Shown in pieces: positions 43,023 through 51,583 of a DNA stretch of 64,000 bases; within the stretch, counting starts at the first letter, position 1, and the number at the start of each line of letters is the position of its first letter. The translations under genes and the position numbers were made by a program. A model generated the notes under the pieces. That model did no database searches. It was not told where the DNA came from and worked only from the letters and a program-made list of their open reading frames with translations. The stretch covers positions 1-64,000 of the forward strand of contig JBJOHO010000032.1 in NCBI GenBank assembly GCA_046047615.1, read 5' to 3'. This DNA is from ZC4RG30 sp046047615. Its GTDB lineage: Bacteria; Pseudomonadota; Gammaproteobacteria; Steroidobacterales; Steroidobacteraceae.

Positions 43023-44416
43023 ACCAGCGCAAACCCGAGATCCTCGCCACGCCCCAGGTGGTCGACGCCAGCGTGGGGCCTCGCGGCAGCCTCGAACACC
43101 TCTCCCAGTCAGAGATCGACGCACTGCTGTCGTCCGGGGCGGCGGGCCTGCACCGCGTATTCCGCAATTGCGCGCTGGCGGTGCTGACCAGCGGCACCGA
43201 GACCGATGACGCCCGCCAGCTGTTCGAGCGCTATCGCGATTTCGAAGTCCAGGTGGTGCGCCATCCCTGGGGCATCCGTCTCGAGATCCGCAACGCCCCG
43301 GCCTGCGCCTTCGTCGATGGCGAGATGATCCGCGGCGTCAAGGAGCAGCTCTTTGCCGTGCTGCGCGACGTCGTCTTCGTCGCCCACGAGATGAACGGCG
43401 GCTCCCGGTTCAACCATGACCGCCCGGATGCGGTCACCAACGCCGTTTTCCACGTGCTGCGCAATGCCCGCGTGCTGGAGCGCAAGGTCCAGCCCAACCT
43501 CGTCGTCTGCTGGGGTGGGCACTCCATCAACGGGGTCGAGTACAAGTACACCAAGCAGCTGGGCTACGAACTGGGGCTGCGCGGCATGGACATCTGCACC
43601 GGCTGCGGCCCCGGCGCGATGAAGGGCCCCATGAAGGGCGCAACCATCGGCCACTCCAAGCAGCGCATCAGCAACGGACGCTACATCGGCATCACCGAGC
43701 CGGGCATCATCGCCGCCGAGCCGCCCAACGCCATCGTCAACCAGCTGGTGGTGATGCCGGACATCGAGAAGCGCCTCGAGGCCTTCGTGCGCCTGGCGCA
43801 CGGTGTGGTGGTGTTCCCCGGCGGCGTCGGGACGACCGAAGAGATCCTCTATCTGCTGGGCATCCTCCTCGACCCGGCCAACGCCGGCCAGGTGCTGCCC
43901 ATGGTGCTCACAGGGCCGCCAGAGAGCGCGGCCTACTTCGCCCAATTGCAGGAGTTCATCGCTGCCGCGCTCGGCCCAGCGGCGCTCGACTGCTGCAAGG
44001 TCGTGATCGGCGAGCCCGCCGATGTCGCGCGACAGATGGCGCACGCGATGACACGTGTCCGCAGCCACCGGCGGTCGGCCAACGATTCCTACAACTTCAA
44101 CTGGCTGCTGCGCATTCCGCCAGCCATGCAGCGTCCCTTCGAAGCGACGCACGATGCGATGGCTGCCCTGCCCCTGCACCGCGACCAGCCTGTCCACGAA
44201 CTCGTGGCCAACCTCCGCTGCGCGTTTTCCGGCATCGTCGCAGGCAATGTGAAGGCCGCGGGCATCGCAGCCATCCAGCAGCAGGGTCCGTTCCGGCTGC
44301 ATGGCGATGCCAGCGTGCTGCGACCCCTCGACGCGCTGCTGCGGGCGTTCGTGAAGGACGGACGCATGAAGCTGCCCGGCAGTGTCTACACGCCTTGCTA
44401 CCAACTCGTGGAGTGA
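43019..44416 (+). CDS. ppnN: pyrimidine/purine-5'-nucleotide nucleosidase
   Basis: LOG-family enzyme that hydrolyses nucleoside monophosphates to base and ribose 5-phosphate, controlled by (p)ppGpp in Escherichia coli (PpnN, YgdH). 465 residues, close to 454 there. The LOG motif is in GMDICTGCGPGAMKGPMKGA and VVVFPGGVGTTEEILYLLG; N- and C-terminal regions flank it (DFEVQVVRHPWGIRLEIRNAPACAFVDGEMI and the closing KLPGSVYTPCYQLVE). The start ATG 43019 lies inside the L,D-transpeptidase stop. A 117-base gap with no clear terminator follows. Confidence 0.94.
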   Translation: MNQRKPEILATPQVVDASVGPRGSLEHLSQSEIDALLSSGAAGLHRVFRNCALAVLTSGTETDDARQLFERYRDFEVQVVRHPWGIRLEIRNAPACAFVDGEMIRGVKEQLFAVLRDVVFVAHEMNGGSRFNHDRPDAVTNAVFHVLRNARVLERKVQPNLVVCWGGHSINGVEYKYTKQLGYELGLRGMDICTGCGPGAMKGPMKGATIGHSKQRISNGRYIGITEPGIIAAEPPNAIVNQLVVMPDIEKRLEAFVRLAHGVVVFPGGVGTTEEILYLLGILLDPANAGQVLPMVLTGPPESAAYFAQLQEFIAAALGPAALDCCKVVIGEPADVARQMAHAMTRVRSHRRSANDSYNFNWLLRIPPAMQRPFEATHDAMAALPLHRDQPVHELVANLRCAFSGIVAGNVKAAGIAAIQQQGPFRLHGDASVLRPLDALLRAFVKDGRMKLPGSVYTPCYQLVE

Positions 44417-44533
44417 ATTTCCGGGCCGGCGGGTGGCCGACTGTGACCCAGTTACTGCTGTGCTGCCCGGGCTGTCCCTAGTCTGCCCCGGCGATGTCCC
44501 CGACTCCCGGGGGCACTGACGGGAAGGTCGAAC

Positions 44534-44788
44534 ATGAGTGCCACGCTACGCCGCGCCGCGCAGATCGCGACGACGACCGACAATCGCCTGCCTGGCGTCG
44601 CCGAGCGCTACGCGGACTGGCTGGCCCGTCGGGAGCGGGGCAAAGGCCGCCAGGCGACGCTGAGCCGCAACCTCTCCAGCCTGACCAGCTATCGCACCTG
44701 GGCACAGAAGGTCCGCGAGAACTGGGTCGACGATGCCGCCAATGCCACCGAGGCGCCGCAGCCCCCGACCGCACTGCGGCGCCGCTAG
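44534..44788 (+). CDS. hypothetical basic 84-residue protein
   Basis: ATG 44534 follows a good GGGAAGG ribosome site. The product is soluble, rich in Arg and Trp/Tyr, with helical blocks GVAERYADWLARRERGKG and SYRTWAQKVRENWVDDA and a Pro/Arg tail. No family recognised. It ends 11 bases before the htpG heat-shock promoter. The ribosome site and coding-like composition support a real gene; function unknown, nucleic-acid binding would fit the charge. Confidence 0.65.
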   Translation: MSATLRRAAQIATTTDNRLPGVAERYADWLARRERGKGRQATLSRNLSSLTSYRTWAQKVRENWVDDAANATEAPQPPTALRRR

Positions 44789-44799
44789 GCGCCGGGTGG

Positions 44800-44827
44800 C
44801 TTGAATCCCCGGGGGGCGCCCCCACAT
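44800..44827 (+). promoter_or_regulatory. sigma-32-like promoter of htpG
   Basis: CTTGAA (44800-44805), 14 bases, then CCCCACAT (44820-44827) fits the heat-shock consensus CTTGAA-N13-15-CCCCATNT with one inserted C. It points at htpG, a classic sigma-32 target, with a leader of about 25 bases. Confidence 0.75.
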
Positions 44828-44860
44828 CGGCCCGACGTCCCACAGGCGCCGGAGCCCGAC

Positions 44861-46762
44861 ATGACCACCCCATCCCCCCAAGCCGCGGAAACCCGCGGTT
44901 TCCAGGCCGAGGTCCGTGAGCTGCTGAAGCTCATGATCCACTCGCTGTACAGCCATCGCGAGATCTTTCTCCGCGAACTGATCTCCAACGCGTCCGACGC
45001 GAACGACAAGCTGCGTTTCCTGTCCCTGTCCGACCCCGGCTTGCTGGGTGAGGAAAAGGAACTGGCCGTCTGGATCACGCCGGACAGCAAGGCCGGCACG
45101 CTGACGATCCGTGACAACGGCATCGGCATGACCCGCGAGGAGGCCGTCTCCCACCTCGGCACGATCGCCCGCTCGGGCACGGCGGAGTTCTTCGGCCGGC
45201 TGACGGGTGACGCGCGCAAGGATTCCCAGCTCATCGGCCAGTTCGGTGTCGGGTTCTACTCGGCCTTCATCGTCGCCGATCGCGTCGAGGTCCTGTCGCG
45301 CAAGGCGGGTGGGCCGGCCGCTGCCGGCGTGCGTTGGCAGTCCGCGGCCGACGGCGACTACACGGTCGAGACCGTGCAGCATGAGCCGCGCGGCACCACG
45401 ATCATCCTGCACCTCAAGGAGGACGCGAAGGAATTTGCCGATGCGTGGCGCTTGCGGTCACTGGTGCGGCGCTATTCCGACCACATCGCCTTCCCGGTGC
45501 GCATGCCCAAGGAAGGCGCCGCGACCTTGGAGGACGAGGTCGTCAACCAGGCGCAAGCCCTCTGGACGCGGCCCCGCACGGCCATCACCGACGATGAATA
45601 CCGGGAGTTCTATCGCCACATCACGCACGACGGCGAGGCGCCCCTGGCCTGGAGCCACAACCAGGTGGAGGGCAAGCGCGAATACACCAGCCTGCTCTAC
45701 GTGCCGGCCAATGCACCCTGGGACCTGTACCAGCGCGATGCCTCGCGTGGCCTGAAGCTGCACGTCAAGCGCGTCTTCATCATGGACGACGCCGAACAGT
45801 TCCTGCCGCTGTACCTGCGCTTCATCAAGGGCGTGCTCGATTCCTCCGACCTGCCGCTCAACGTGTCCCGCGAGCTGCTGCAGAAGGATCCGGAAGTCGA
45901 TGCCATGCGTGGCGCCCTCACCAAGCGTGCCCTGGACATGCTGGGTCGGCTGGCCAAGGACGACCCGGCCAACTACGCCCGCTTCTGGAAGGAGTTCGGC
46001 AGCGTGCTCAAGGAGGGCCTCGGCGAGGACTTTGCCAACCGCGACAAGCTGCTGCCCCTGCTGCGTTTTGCCAGCACCCATGAATCCGCCGACGACGACA
46101 CCGTGTCGCTGGCGGACTACGTCGCGCGGATGAAGGACGGCCAGGACCGCATCTACTACGTGCTGGCGGAAAGCCGCGCCGCGGCACGCAGCAGCCCGTT
46201 CATCGAAAGCCTGCGGGCCCGTGGCGTCGAAGTGCTGTTGCTGGGCGATCGCATCGACCCTTGGGCGATGGGCCAGTTGCAGGACTTCGAAGGCAAACGC
46301 TTCCAGGACGTGGCGCGCGGCGACCTGGACCTGGGAAAGCTGGGTGGCGAGGCCGCACAGGAGGCCAGCACGGCCGCGACGAAGCCCGGGGCAGAAGACG
46401 AAGCGCTGTTCGCGCGGCTGGCCACCCTGCTCGGCGATGGTGTCGCCCAGGTGCGCGCGAGCGACCGCCTCACCGAGTCTCCGGCCTGCCTGACGCGCGA
46501 CGAGGATGACCTCGGCGAACAGATGCGGCGCATGCTGGCAGCCGCGGGACGTACCGATCTGCCGGCTGGCAAGCCGCGCCTCGAGCTGAATCTCGGCCAT
46601 CCGCTCGTCGCCCACTTGCGGACGCTGGAGGGCGAGGCCTTCGAGGATCTGGGGCGGCTGATGTTCGACCAGGCGCAGCTCACCGAACAGGGCCAGGTCA
46701 GCAACCCCGGCGACCATGTCCGCCGCCTGAACCGGCTTCTGCAGCGCCTTGTGGCACCCTAG
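44861..46762 (+). CDS. htpG: Hsp90-family chaperone
   Basis: ATP-dependent cytosolic chaperone of 633 residues from ATG 44861 (GGAG six bases upstream). GHKL ATPase domain: GFQAEVRELLKLMIHSLYSHREIFLRELISNASDANDKLRF (most homologues have SDAADKLR; the N here is a harmless-looking change), LTIRDNGIGMTREE, IGQFGVGFYSAFIVAD. Middle domain: YTSLLYVPANAPWDLYQRDASRGLKLHVKRVFIMDDAEQFLPLYLRFIKGVLDSSDLPLNVSRELLQ. C-terminal dimer domain to the end. Likely heat-induced through the promoter just upstream. Confidence 0.96.
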   Translation: MTTPSPQAAETRGFQAEVRELLKLMIHSLYSHREIFLRELISNASDANDKLRFLSLSDPGLLGEEKELAVWITPDSKAGTLTIRDNGIGMTREEAVSHLGTIARSGTAEFFGRLTGDARKDSQLIGQFGVGFYSAFIVADRVEVLSRKAGGPAAAGVRWQSAADGDYTVETVQHEPRGTTIILHLKEDAKEFADAWRLRSLVRRYSDHIAFPVRMPKEGAATLEDEVVNQAQALWTRPRTAITDDEYREFYRHITHDGEAPLAWSHNQVEGKREYTSLLYVPANAPWDLYQRDASRGLKLHVKRVFIMDDAEQFLPLYLRFIKGVLDSSDLPLNVSRELLQKDPEVDAMRGALTKRALDMLGRLAKDDPANYARFWKEFGSVLKEGLGEDFANRDKLLPLLRFASTHESADDDTVSLADYVARMKDGQDRIYYVLAESRAAARSSPFIESLRARGVEVLLLGDRIDPWAMGQLQDFEGKRFQDVARGDLDLGKLGGEAAQEASTAATKPGAEDEALFARLATLLGDGVAQVRASDRLTESPACLTRDEDDLGEQMRRMLAAAGRTDLPAGKPRLELNLGHPLVAHLRTLEGEAFEDLGRLMFDQAQLTEQGQVSNPGDHVRRLNRLLQRLVAP

Positions 46763-46795
46763 CCGTCAACCACCACTTTTCCACGGAAACACGAC

Positions 46796-47212
46796 ATGAC
46801 CGACAAGCCGTCCCTTGATCGCGAGGCGCTGCGCAAGCGCCTGTCCTCGCTGCAGTACCACGTCACGCAGGAAAAGGGCACCGAGCGGCCCTTCACCGGC
46901 AAGTATGCCGATCATTCCGAGGTCGGCACCTACGTTTGCCTGTGCTGCGGCAGCGAACTGTTCCGGTCTGAGAAGAAATTCGATGCCGGCTGCGGCTGGC
47001 CCAGCTTCTGGTTGCCCCTGGCGGGTGAGCGCATCAAGCAGCATCGCGACACCAGCCACGGGATGATCCGCACCGAAGTCACCTGCGCGCATTGCGATGC
47101 CCATCTGGGCCATGTCTTTGATGACGGTCCGGAGCCTACCGGCTTGCGCTATTGCATCAACTCCGCATCGCTGGATTTCCACGCGGACCCTCCCGAGGCA
47201 GGGCCGGCCTGA
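46796..47212 (+). CDS. msrB: peptide-methionine (R)-S-oxide reductase
   Basis: Repairs R-methionine sulfoxide in proteins. 138 residues. Zinc site formed by two Cys-x2-Cys pairs (CLCC and CAHC), catalytic Cys120 in RYCINSASLDF, and active-site blocks FTGKYADHSEVGTYVC and DAGCGWPSFW. Start at ATG 46796 gives a family-typical N-terminus. It lies 33 bases after htpG and shares a base with the next gene, so a stress-repair unit htpG-msrB-hydrolase is plausible. Confidence 0.96.
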   Translation: MTDKPSLDREALRKRLSSLQYHVTQEKGTERPFTGKYADHSEVGTYVCLCCGSELFRSEKKFDAGCGWPSFWLPLAGERIKQHRDTSHGMIRTEVTCAHCDAHLGHVFDDGPEPTGLRYCINSASLDFHADPPEAGPA

Positions 47213-47868
47213 TGGTGCCGGAGCGGGAGGCCTTGCAAATTCCGGGACCGGCCGGCGTGCTGCAGGCCGTGCTCGAGGATCCGCGATCCGCGCTGTCGCC
47301 GCCGCTGGAAGCGTTCGTGGTGCTGTGCCATCCACACCCGCTGCATGGCGGCACCATGGACAACAAGGTCGTCACCACGCTGGCGCGCAGCTTCCACGAG
47401 CTTGGCCTGCCGACCTTGCGCTTCAATTTCCGCGGCGTTGGCCAGAGTGCCGGCGCGCACGACCAGGGCGAGGGAGAAGTTGACGACGCCCTTGCCGTCA
47501 TCACGGAGGGATGCCGGCGTTGGCCACGGGCCGCGCCGTGGCTGGCTGGATTCTCGTTCGGTGGGCGTGTTGCCCTGCGTGCTGCATGCCGCGCGGGTCC
47601 GGGCAAGGTCGCGCGTCTGGTCACCGTGGCGCCAGCCCTGACACGCTTCGCCGCGGTCCCGTCCGAGGTGCCGGTACCCACTTGCCCCTGGCTGGTCGTC
47701 ATGGGCGATGCAGACGAATTGGTGCCGGCGGCCGAGACGGTCACGCTGGTGGAGGCGCTGCGCCCGGCGCCGCGTCTGCTGCTGCTGCCGGGCGTCGGCC
47801 ATTTCTTCCACGGGCAGCTCAACGTCCTCAAGGACGAAGTGCTGTCCTGGGCGCGCAGCCCCTCCTGA
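47212..47868 (+). CDS. alpha/beta hydrolase
   Basis: Small cytosolic hydrolase of 218 residues, starting at ATG 47212 within the msrB stop. Distinctive motif CHPHPLHGGTMDNKVVTTLARSFHELGLPTLRFNFRGVGQS, nucleophile Ser115 in LAGFSFGG, acid Asp in VMGDADELVP, and His in GVGHFFHG. This group is widespread in proteobacteria but its natural substrate is unknown; a serine-esterase or dienelactone-hydrolase-like role is inferred. The HU gene converges on it across a terminator. Confidence 0.85.
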   Translation: MVPEREALQIPGPAGVLQAVLEDPRSALSPPLEAFVVLCHPHPLHGGTMDNKVVTTLARSFHELGLPTLRFNFRGVGQSAGAHDQGEGEVDDALAVITEGCRRWPRAAPWLAGFSFGGRVALRAACRAGPGKVARLVTVAPALTRFAAVPSEVPVPTCPWLVVMGDADELVPAAETVTLVEALRPAPRLLLLPGVGHFFHGQLNVLKDEVLSWARSPS

Positions 47869-47905
47869 AAAACAAAGGCCCGGAAGACCTGCGTCTCCCG
47901 GGCCT
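47866..47905 (-). terminator. intrinsic terminator of the HU gene
   Basis: An 8-base stem, AGGCCCGG (47876-47883) with CCGGGCCT (47898-47905), and a 14-base loop. Read on the minus strand it is followed by a U-rich run (TTTGTTTTTC), so it stops HU transcription. In the rightward direction no U tract follows. Confidence 0.85.
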
Positions 47906-47938
47906 GGTGGGCCCCTTGCAGGTGGGCCGCGTCAGGTC

Positions 47939-48250
47939 TCAGTTGACCATTTCCTTCAGGCTCTTCAGCGGCAGCGCGCGGACCTTCTTGCTGGCGGGCT
48001 TGGCCTTGAACATCTGCTGCTCACCGGTGAACGGGTTCGTGCCCATGCGCGCCTTGGTGGCGGGCTTCTTCACGACCTTGAGCTTCATCAGGCCGGGAAG
48101 CGTGACGACGCCGTTGCTGCGCAGGCTCTTGCGGATGATGGCATGCAGCGAGTCGAAGACCGCGCTGACCTGCTTGCGGGACAGCTCCGTGTCCTTGGAG
48201 ATCGTCGCCAGGATTTCCGACTTGGTCGGCGCTCCGCCCTTCTTCGCCAT
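47939..48250 (-). CDS. HU-family DNA-binding protein
   Basis: Nucleoid protein of 103 residues from ATG 48250; the longer frame upstream is not family-like. HU core: TKSEILATISKDTELSRKQVSAVFDSLHAIIRKSLRSNGVVTLPGLMKLKVVKKPATKARMGTNPFTGEQ, where the DNA-binding arm carries RMGTNPFTGE in place of the usual RxGRNPxTGE. A basic C-terminal addition (KAKPASKKVRALPLKSLKEMVN) is longer than in Escherichia coli HU. Single gene with its own terminator and a preceding AT-rich region. Confidence 0.93.
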   Translation of the reverse strand: MAKKGGAPTKSEILATISKDTELSRKQVSAVFDSLHAIIRKSLRSNGVVTLPGLMKLKVVKKPATKARMGTNPFTGEQQMFKAKPASKKVRALPLKSLKEMVN

Positions 48251-48371
48251 GCAGTTCACTCCCGATGTTGTAATGGTTTCGCCCGGAAAACAGAGGCGAA
48301 AATAGACTGCGGAAACATAACACAGGCAGGGTGCGGCGCAAGACTCCGCCTGAAATATCGACGGCCGCGGG

Positions 48372-48905
48372 TCAGCGCAGCGGCGGCAGCAGCAGCAAGG
48401 CCTGGATCGCCAGTGCTGCCCACAACGGCGACAAATCCCAACCGGTGGGCGAGGGCAGGCGGCGGAAGGGTCGCAGCAGCGGGTTGCACACCGCTGCCAA
48501 CAGCGGTTGCACGGGTGAATGTCCCCCCTGTCCCAGCAGGGAGAGCAGCGCATGGACGATCAGGCTGTAGAGGTAGACGTGCAGCACCAGTCGTATCAGG
48601 GCACGCAGGCAAAACAAGGCGAAAACGGCCGGATCGGCCAGTGGCGCGAGCCCTGCCAGAACCTGCAGTACCGCCACCTGGAGTGCCGTCAGCACCAGCA
48701 ACGCCACGACCGTGCCCGTATCCACCCGCCACACGGCGGGCAGCAGGCGCCGCAGGGGAAGGACGACCGGATTGGTGACCTGCACCAGACCCCGCGCGGC
48801 CTGACTGCGGAAATCGGCACGCACCCACTGCAACAGCAGGCGATACAGGAGGGCGCCCAGGTAGAGGCTGGACAGCACCTCGAACAGGAAGGCGATGACC
48901 GTCAT
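48372..48905 (-). CDS. yggT: YggT-family membrane protein
   Basis: 177-residue inner-membrane protein with two repeated YGGT units: FLFEVLSSLYLGALLYRLLLQWVRADF...NPVVLPLRRLLP and a second half ending VCNPLLRPFRRLPSPTGWDLSPLWAALAIQALLL. The family is linked to cell division or osmotic response but is not fully understood. It starts 7 bases after the proC stop, giving the usual yggS-proC-yggT order. Confidence 0.93.
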   Translation of the reverse strand: MTVIAFLFEVLSSLYLGALLYRLLLQWVRADFRSQAARGLVQVTNPVVLPLRRLLPAVWRVDTGTVVALLVLTALQVAVLQVLAGLAPLADPAVFALFCLRALIRLVLHVYLYSLIVHALLSLLGQGGHSPVQPLLAAVCNPLLRPFRRLPSPTGWDLSPLWAALAIQALLLLPPLR

Positions 48906-48912
48906 CCTGGCC

Positions 48913-49752
48913 TCAGTCGCGTCCGAACTGGTCGGCCAACTCGCCGGCACGGGTGGCGGCGGCTTGCATGGCGGCCCCCACCAGTTGCGGCAGGCGCTGT
49001 TCGTCGAAGACCCGCAGCGCGGCTTCCGTCGTTCCACCCTTGGAGGTGACCTCGGCCCGCATGCGCGCCAGGTCATCGTCCCGTTCCGCGGCCACCAGTT
49101 GCCCGGCACCCGCCAGCGTGCGCGCCGCCAGTGCGCGGGCCGTGGCCGCCGGCATGCCGTGGGCGACGGCCGCCTCCGCCATCAATTCCGCCAGACGGAA
49201 GAAATACGCCGGTCCGGAGCCCGACAGGGCAGTGACCCAGTCGATCCCCGTCTCATCCTCGACCCAGACGCACAATCCCGTGGCTTCCATGACCGTCGTG
49301 GCCAGTTCGCGCGCCTCCGCGGGAGTCCCGGCGGCCGCAAAAAGGCCGGTGGCGCCAGCGCCGACCAGCGCGGGCCGATTGGGCATGGCCCGGACCACCG
49401 GCACGCCGGCACCCGCCCAGCGCGACAGGTCTGCGACGCGCAGGCCGGCAGCAACGGACAGCAGCAGGGGCATGCGCCGGGCCAGCACGGTTTGCAAGGC
49501 GCCCAGCACCTCGCGCATCTGTTGCGGCTTGACCGCCATGACCACCACGTCGGCGTCTGCCACGGCCACCGCGTTGTCAGCCGTGGTCTGCACGCCAAAG
49601 CCGGCCGCCAAAGAGGCCCGGGTTGCGTCTGCCGGATCGGCGACGCGGATGTTGGCGGGTGGCAGCCCGCGGCCGATCAAGCCACCGATGAGGCCACGCC
49701 CCATGTTGCCGCCGCCGATGAGTGCGATCTGCAGGTCCTGTAGCGTCTTCAT
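48913..49752 (-). CDS. proC: pyrroline-5-carboxylate reductase
   Basis: Last step of proline synthesis, NADPH-dependent. 279 residues. Rossmann motif IALIGGGNMGRGLIGGLIGRG, VVVMAVKPQQMREVL, VVRAMPNRPALVGAGATGL, and the C-terminal signature DWVTALSGSGPAYFFRLAELMAEAAV, plus VTSKGGTTEAAL. It overlaps yggS by 4 bases at its start and precedes yggT. Confidence 0.96.
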   Translation of the reverse strand: MKTLQDLQIALIGGGNMGRGLIGGLIGRGLPPANIRVADPADATRASLAAGFGVQTTADNAVAVADADVVVMAVKPQQMREVLGALQTVLARRMPLLLSVAAGLRVADLSRWAGAGVPVVRAMPNRPALVGAGATGLFAAAGTPAEARELATTVMEATGLCVWVEDETGIDWVTALSGSGPAYFFRLAELMAEAAVAHGMPAATARALAARTLAGAGQLVAAERDDDLARMRAEVTSKGGTTEAALRVFDEQRLPQLVGAAMQAAATRAGELADQFGRD

Positions 49753-50474
49753 GTTTCCAGCATACCGGAGCGGGGGCCGAACAGCGCCGTGCCGATCCGT
49801 ATCCAGGTGGCGCCGTGGGCAATGGCCTGTTCGAGGTCGTCACTCATGCCCATCGACAGGGTGTCCACTGGCAGGCCTTCGTGCCTGGCCGCCTCCAGCA
49901 GGTGCTGCAGGCGCCCGAAGCCTTCAGCCTGACGTGCGTGATCCGCCCCGTAGGGCAGCATACACATCAGGCCGCGCAGCTGCAGGCGGGGCAGGCTGGA
50001 CACCTCGGCAAGCAGGGCGGGCACGGCGTCTGGCGTGACGCCGCCTTTGCTTTCCTCGCCGAGGACGTTGACCTGCACGCAGATCTGCAATGGTGGCTGG
50101 TAGTGGCCGCGCTGAACCGAGAGCCGCCGCGCCAGTTCCAGGCGATCCACGCCATGGACCCAGTGGAAGTGCCCGGCGACACGGCGCGTCTTGTTCGCCT
50201 GCAGTCGGCCGATGAAATGCCATTCCAGCGGCAGATCACGCAGCGCATCGATCTTGTCAACGGCCTCGTTCAGGTAATTCTCGCCGAAGGCATGCAGCCC
50301 GAGGGCTGCCGCCTCGCGCAGACGGTGCGCTGGCTGACCCTTGGAAACGGCAAGCAGGCCGACCTCCGCCGGCTGCCTGCCGGCGAGCGAGCAGGCGGCC
50401 CGGATCCGGCGCTGCAAGGCCTGCAGGCGCAGTGACAGGCCGGGATCCGGGGAAATCTGTGGCGTGCTTAACAT
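49749..50474 (-). CDS. yggS: PLP homeostasis protein (YggS family)
   Basis: Pyridoxal-phosphate-binding barrel protein of 241 residues without enzymatic activity known. PLP Lys in LLAVSKGQP, then FGENYLNEAVDK, WHFIGRLQANKTRRV, QVNVLGEESKGGV and the end block LSMGMSDDLEQAIAHGATWIRIGTALFGPR. First gene of yggS-proC-yggT and divergent from pilT, the arrangement found in pseudomonads. Confidence 0.95.
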   Translation of the reverse strand: MLSTPQISPDPGLSLRLQALQRRIRAACSLAGRQPAEVGLLAVSKGQPAHRLREAAALGLHAFGENYLNEAVDKIDALRDLPLEWHFIGRLQANKTRRVAGHFHWVHGVDRLELARRLSVQRGHYQPPLQICVQVNVLGEESKGGVTPDAVPALLAEVSSLPRLQLRGLMCMLPYGADHARQAEGFGRLQHLLEAARHEGLPVDTLSMGMSDDLEQAIAHGATWIRIGTALFGPRSGMLET

Positions 50475-50495
50475 GGCTGTACCGGGGCCCGAAAC

Positions 50496-50521
50496 TATAC
50501 TCCGGCCTCATCTGCCGGAGT
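50496..50521 (+). promoter_or_regulatory. perfect inverted repeat over pilT -10 and ribosome site
   Basis: ACTCCGGC (50499-50506) and GCCGGAGT (50514-50521) are perfect complements with a 7-base loop. The right arm contains the GGAG that serves as ribosome site for pilT (ATG 50527), and the left arm overlaps a TATACT -10 candidate (50496-50501). It could be a repressor operator or, if transcription starts further upstream, an RNA hairpin that hides the ribosome site. Confidence 0.5.
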
Positions 50522-50526
50522 TCACG

Positions 50527-51567
50527 ATGAGCCTCGATGTCGCGCAGTTGCTGGCGTTTGCCGTGAAGAACAACGCCTCCGACCTGCACCTCTCGGCGGG
50601 AGTGCCGCCGATGATCCGCGTCGATGGCGACATCAAGCGCGTGAACCTGCCTGCACTGTCCCACAAGGACGTGCATGCGATGGTCTACGACATCATGAAC
50701 GACAAGCAGCGCAAGGCCTACGAGGAATTCCTCGAGACCGACTTCTCCTTCGAGATTCCGGGCCTGTCACGCTTCCGCGTCAATGCCTACAACCAGAACC
50801 GTGGCGCCGCTGCGGTGTTCCGTGCCATTCCTTCCGTCATCGCCAGCCTCGACGATCTTGCGGCGCCGCGCATCTTCCGCGACCTGTGCATGCTGCCGCG
50901 CGGCCTGGTGCTGGTCACCGGTCCCACCGGTTCCGGCAAGTCGACCACGCTCGCCGCGATGGTCAACCACTGCAACGAGCACCGCACGGACCACATCCTC
51001 ACCGTGGAGGATCCGATCGAATTCGTCCACGAGTCGCGCCGCTGCCTGATCAACCAGCGCGAGGTGCACCGCGACACGCTGGGCTTCACCGAGGCACTGC
51101 GCTCGGCCCTCCGCGAGGACCCCGACGTGATCCTCGTCGGCGAAATGCGCGACCTTGAGACCATACGCCTGGCCTTGACCGCCGCCGAGACCGGACACCT
51201 GGTGTTCGGCACGCTGCACACCAGTTCGGCCGCAAAGACCATCGACCGCATCGTCGACGTTTTCCCCGCCGCCGAGAAGGACATGGTCCGCTCGATGCTC
51301 TCGGAGTCATTGCGCGCCGTCATCTCACAGACGCTGCTGAAGAAGAACGGCGGTGGTCGGGTCGCTGCCCACGAGATCATGATCGGCACACCGGCCATCC
51401 GCAACCTGATCCGCGAGAACAAGATCGCGCAGATGTACTCCTCGATCCAGACGGGCCAGGCGCATGGCATGCAGACGCTCGACCAGTGCCTCGCGGACCT
51501 GGTGGCACGGGGCCTGGTGACCCGCGACGAGGCGCGCTTCAAGGCCCAGAACAAGGATTCCCTGTGA
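50527..51567 (+). CDS. pilT: type IV pilus retraction ATPase PilT
   Basis: Hexameric motor that depolymerises the pilus. 346 residues, as in Pseudomonas aeruginosa (344). N-terminal PAS-like domain (LLAFAVKNNASDLHLSAGVPPMIRVDGDIKRV), Walker A GPTGSGKST with Lys138, Asp box TVEDPIEF, Walker B VILVGEMRDLETI, His box GHLVFGTLHTSSAAKTIDRI, and the C-terminal retraction signature AIRNLIRENKIAQMYSSIQTG, which belongs to true PilT. Divergent from yggS, followed by pilU after 16 bases. Confidence 0.97.
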   Translation: MSLDVAQLLAFAVKNNASDLHLSAGVPPMIRVDGDIKRVNLPALSHKDVHAMVYDIMNDKQRKAYEEFLETDFSFEIPGLSRFRVNAYNQNRGAAAVFRAIPSVIASLDDLAAPRIFRDLCMLPRGLVLVTGPTGSGKSTTLAAMVNHCNEHRTDHILTVEDPIEFVHESRRCLINQREVHRDTLGFTEALRSALREDPDVILVGEMRDLETIRLALTAAETGHLVFGTLHTSSAAKTIDRIVDVFPAAEKDMVRSMLSESLRAVISQTLLKKNGGGRVAAHEIMIGTPAIRNLIRENKIAQMYSSIQTGQAHGMQTLDQCLADLVARGLVTRDEARFKAQNKDSL

Positions 51568-51583
51568 CCGGCGGGCGCGGCTG

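Noticed and set aside
48251..48553. 100-residue N-terminal extension of the HU protein
   Set aside because: Cys/Arg/Pro-rich shadow opposite to yggT-side sequence; HU proteins begin at the ATG 48250 position.
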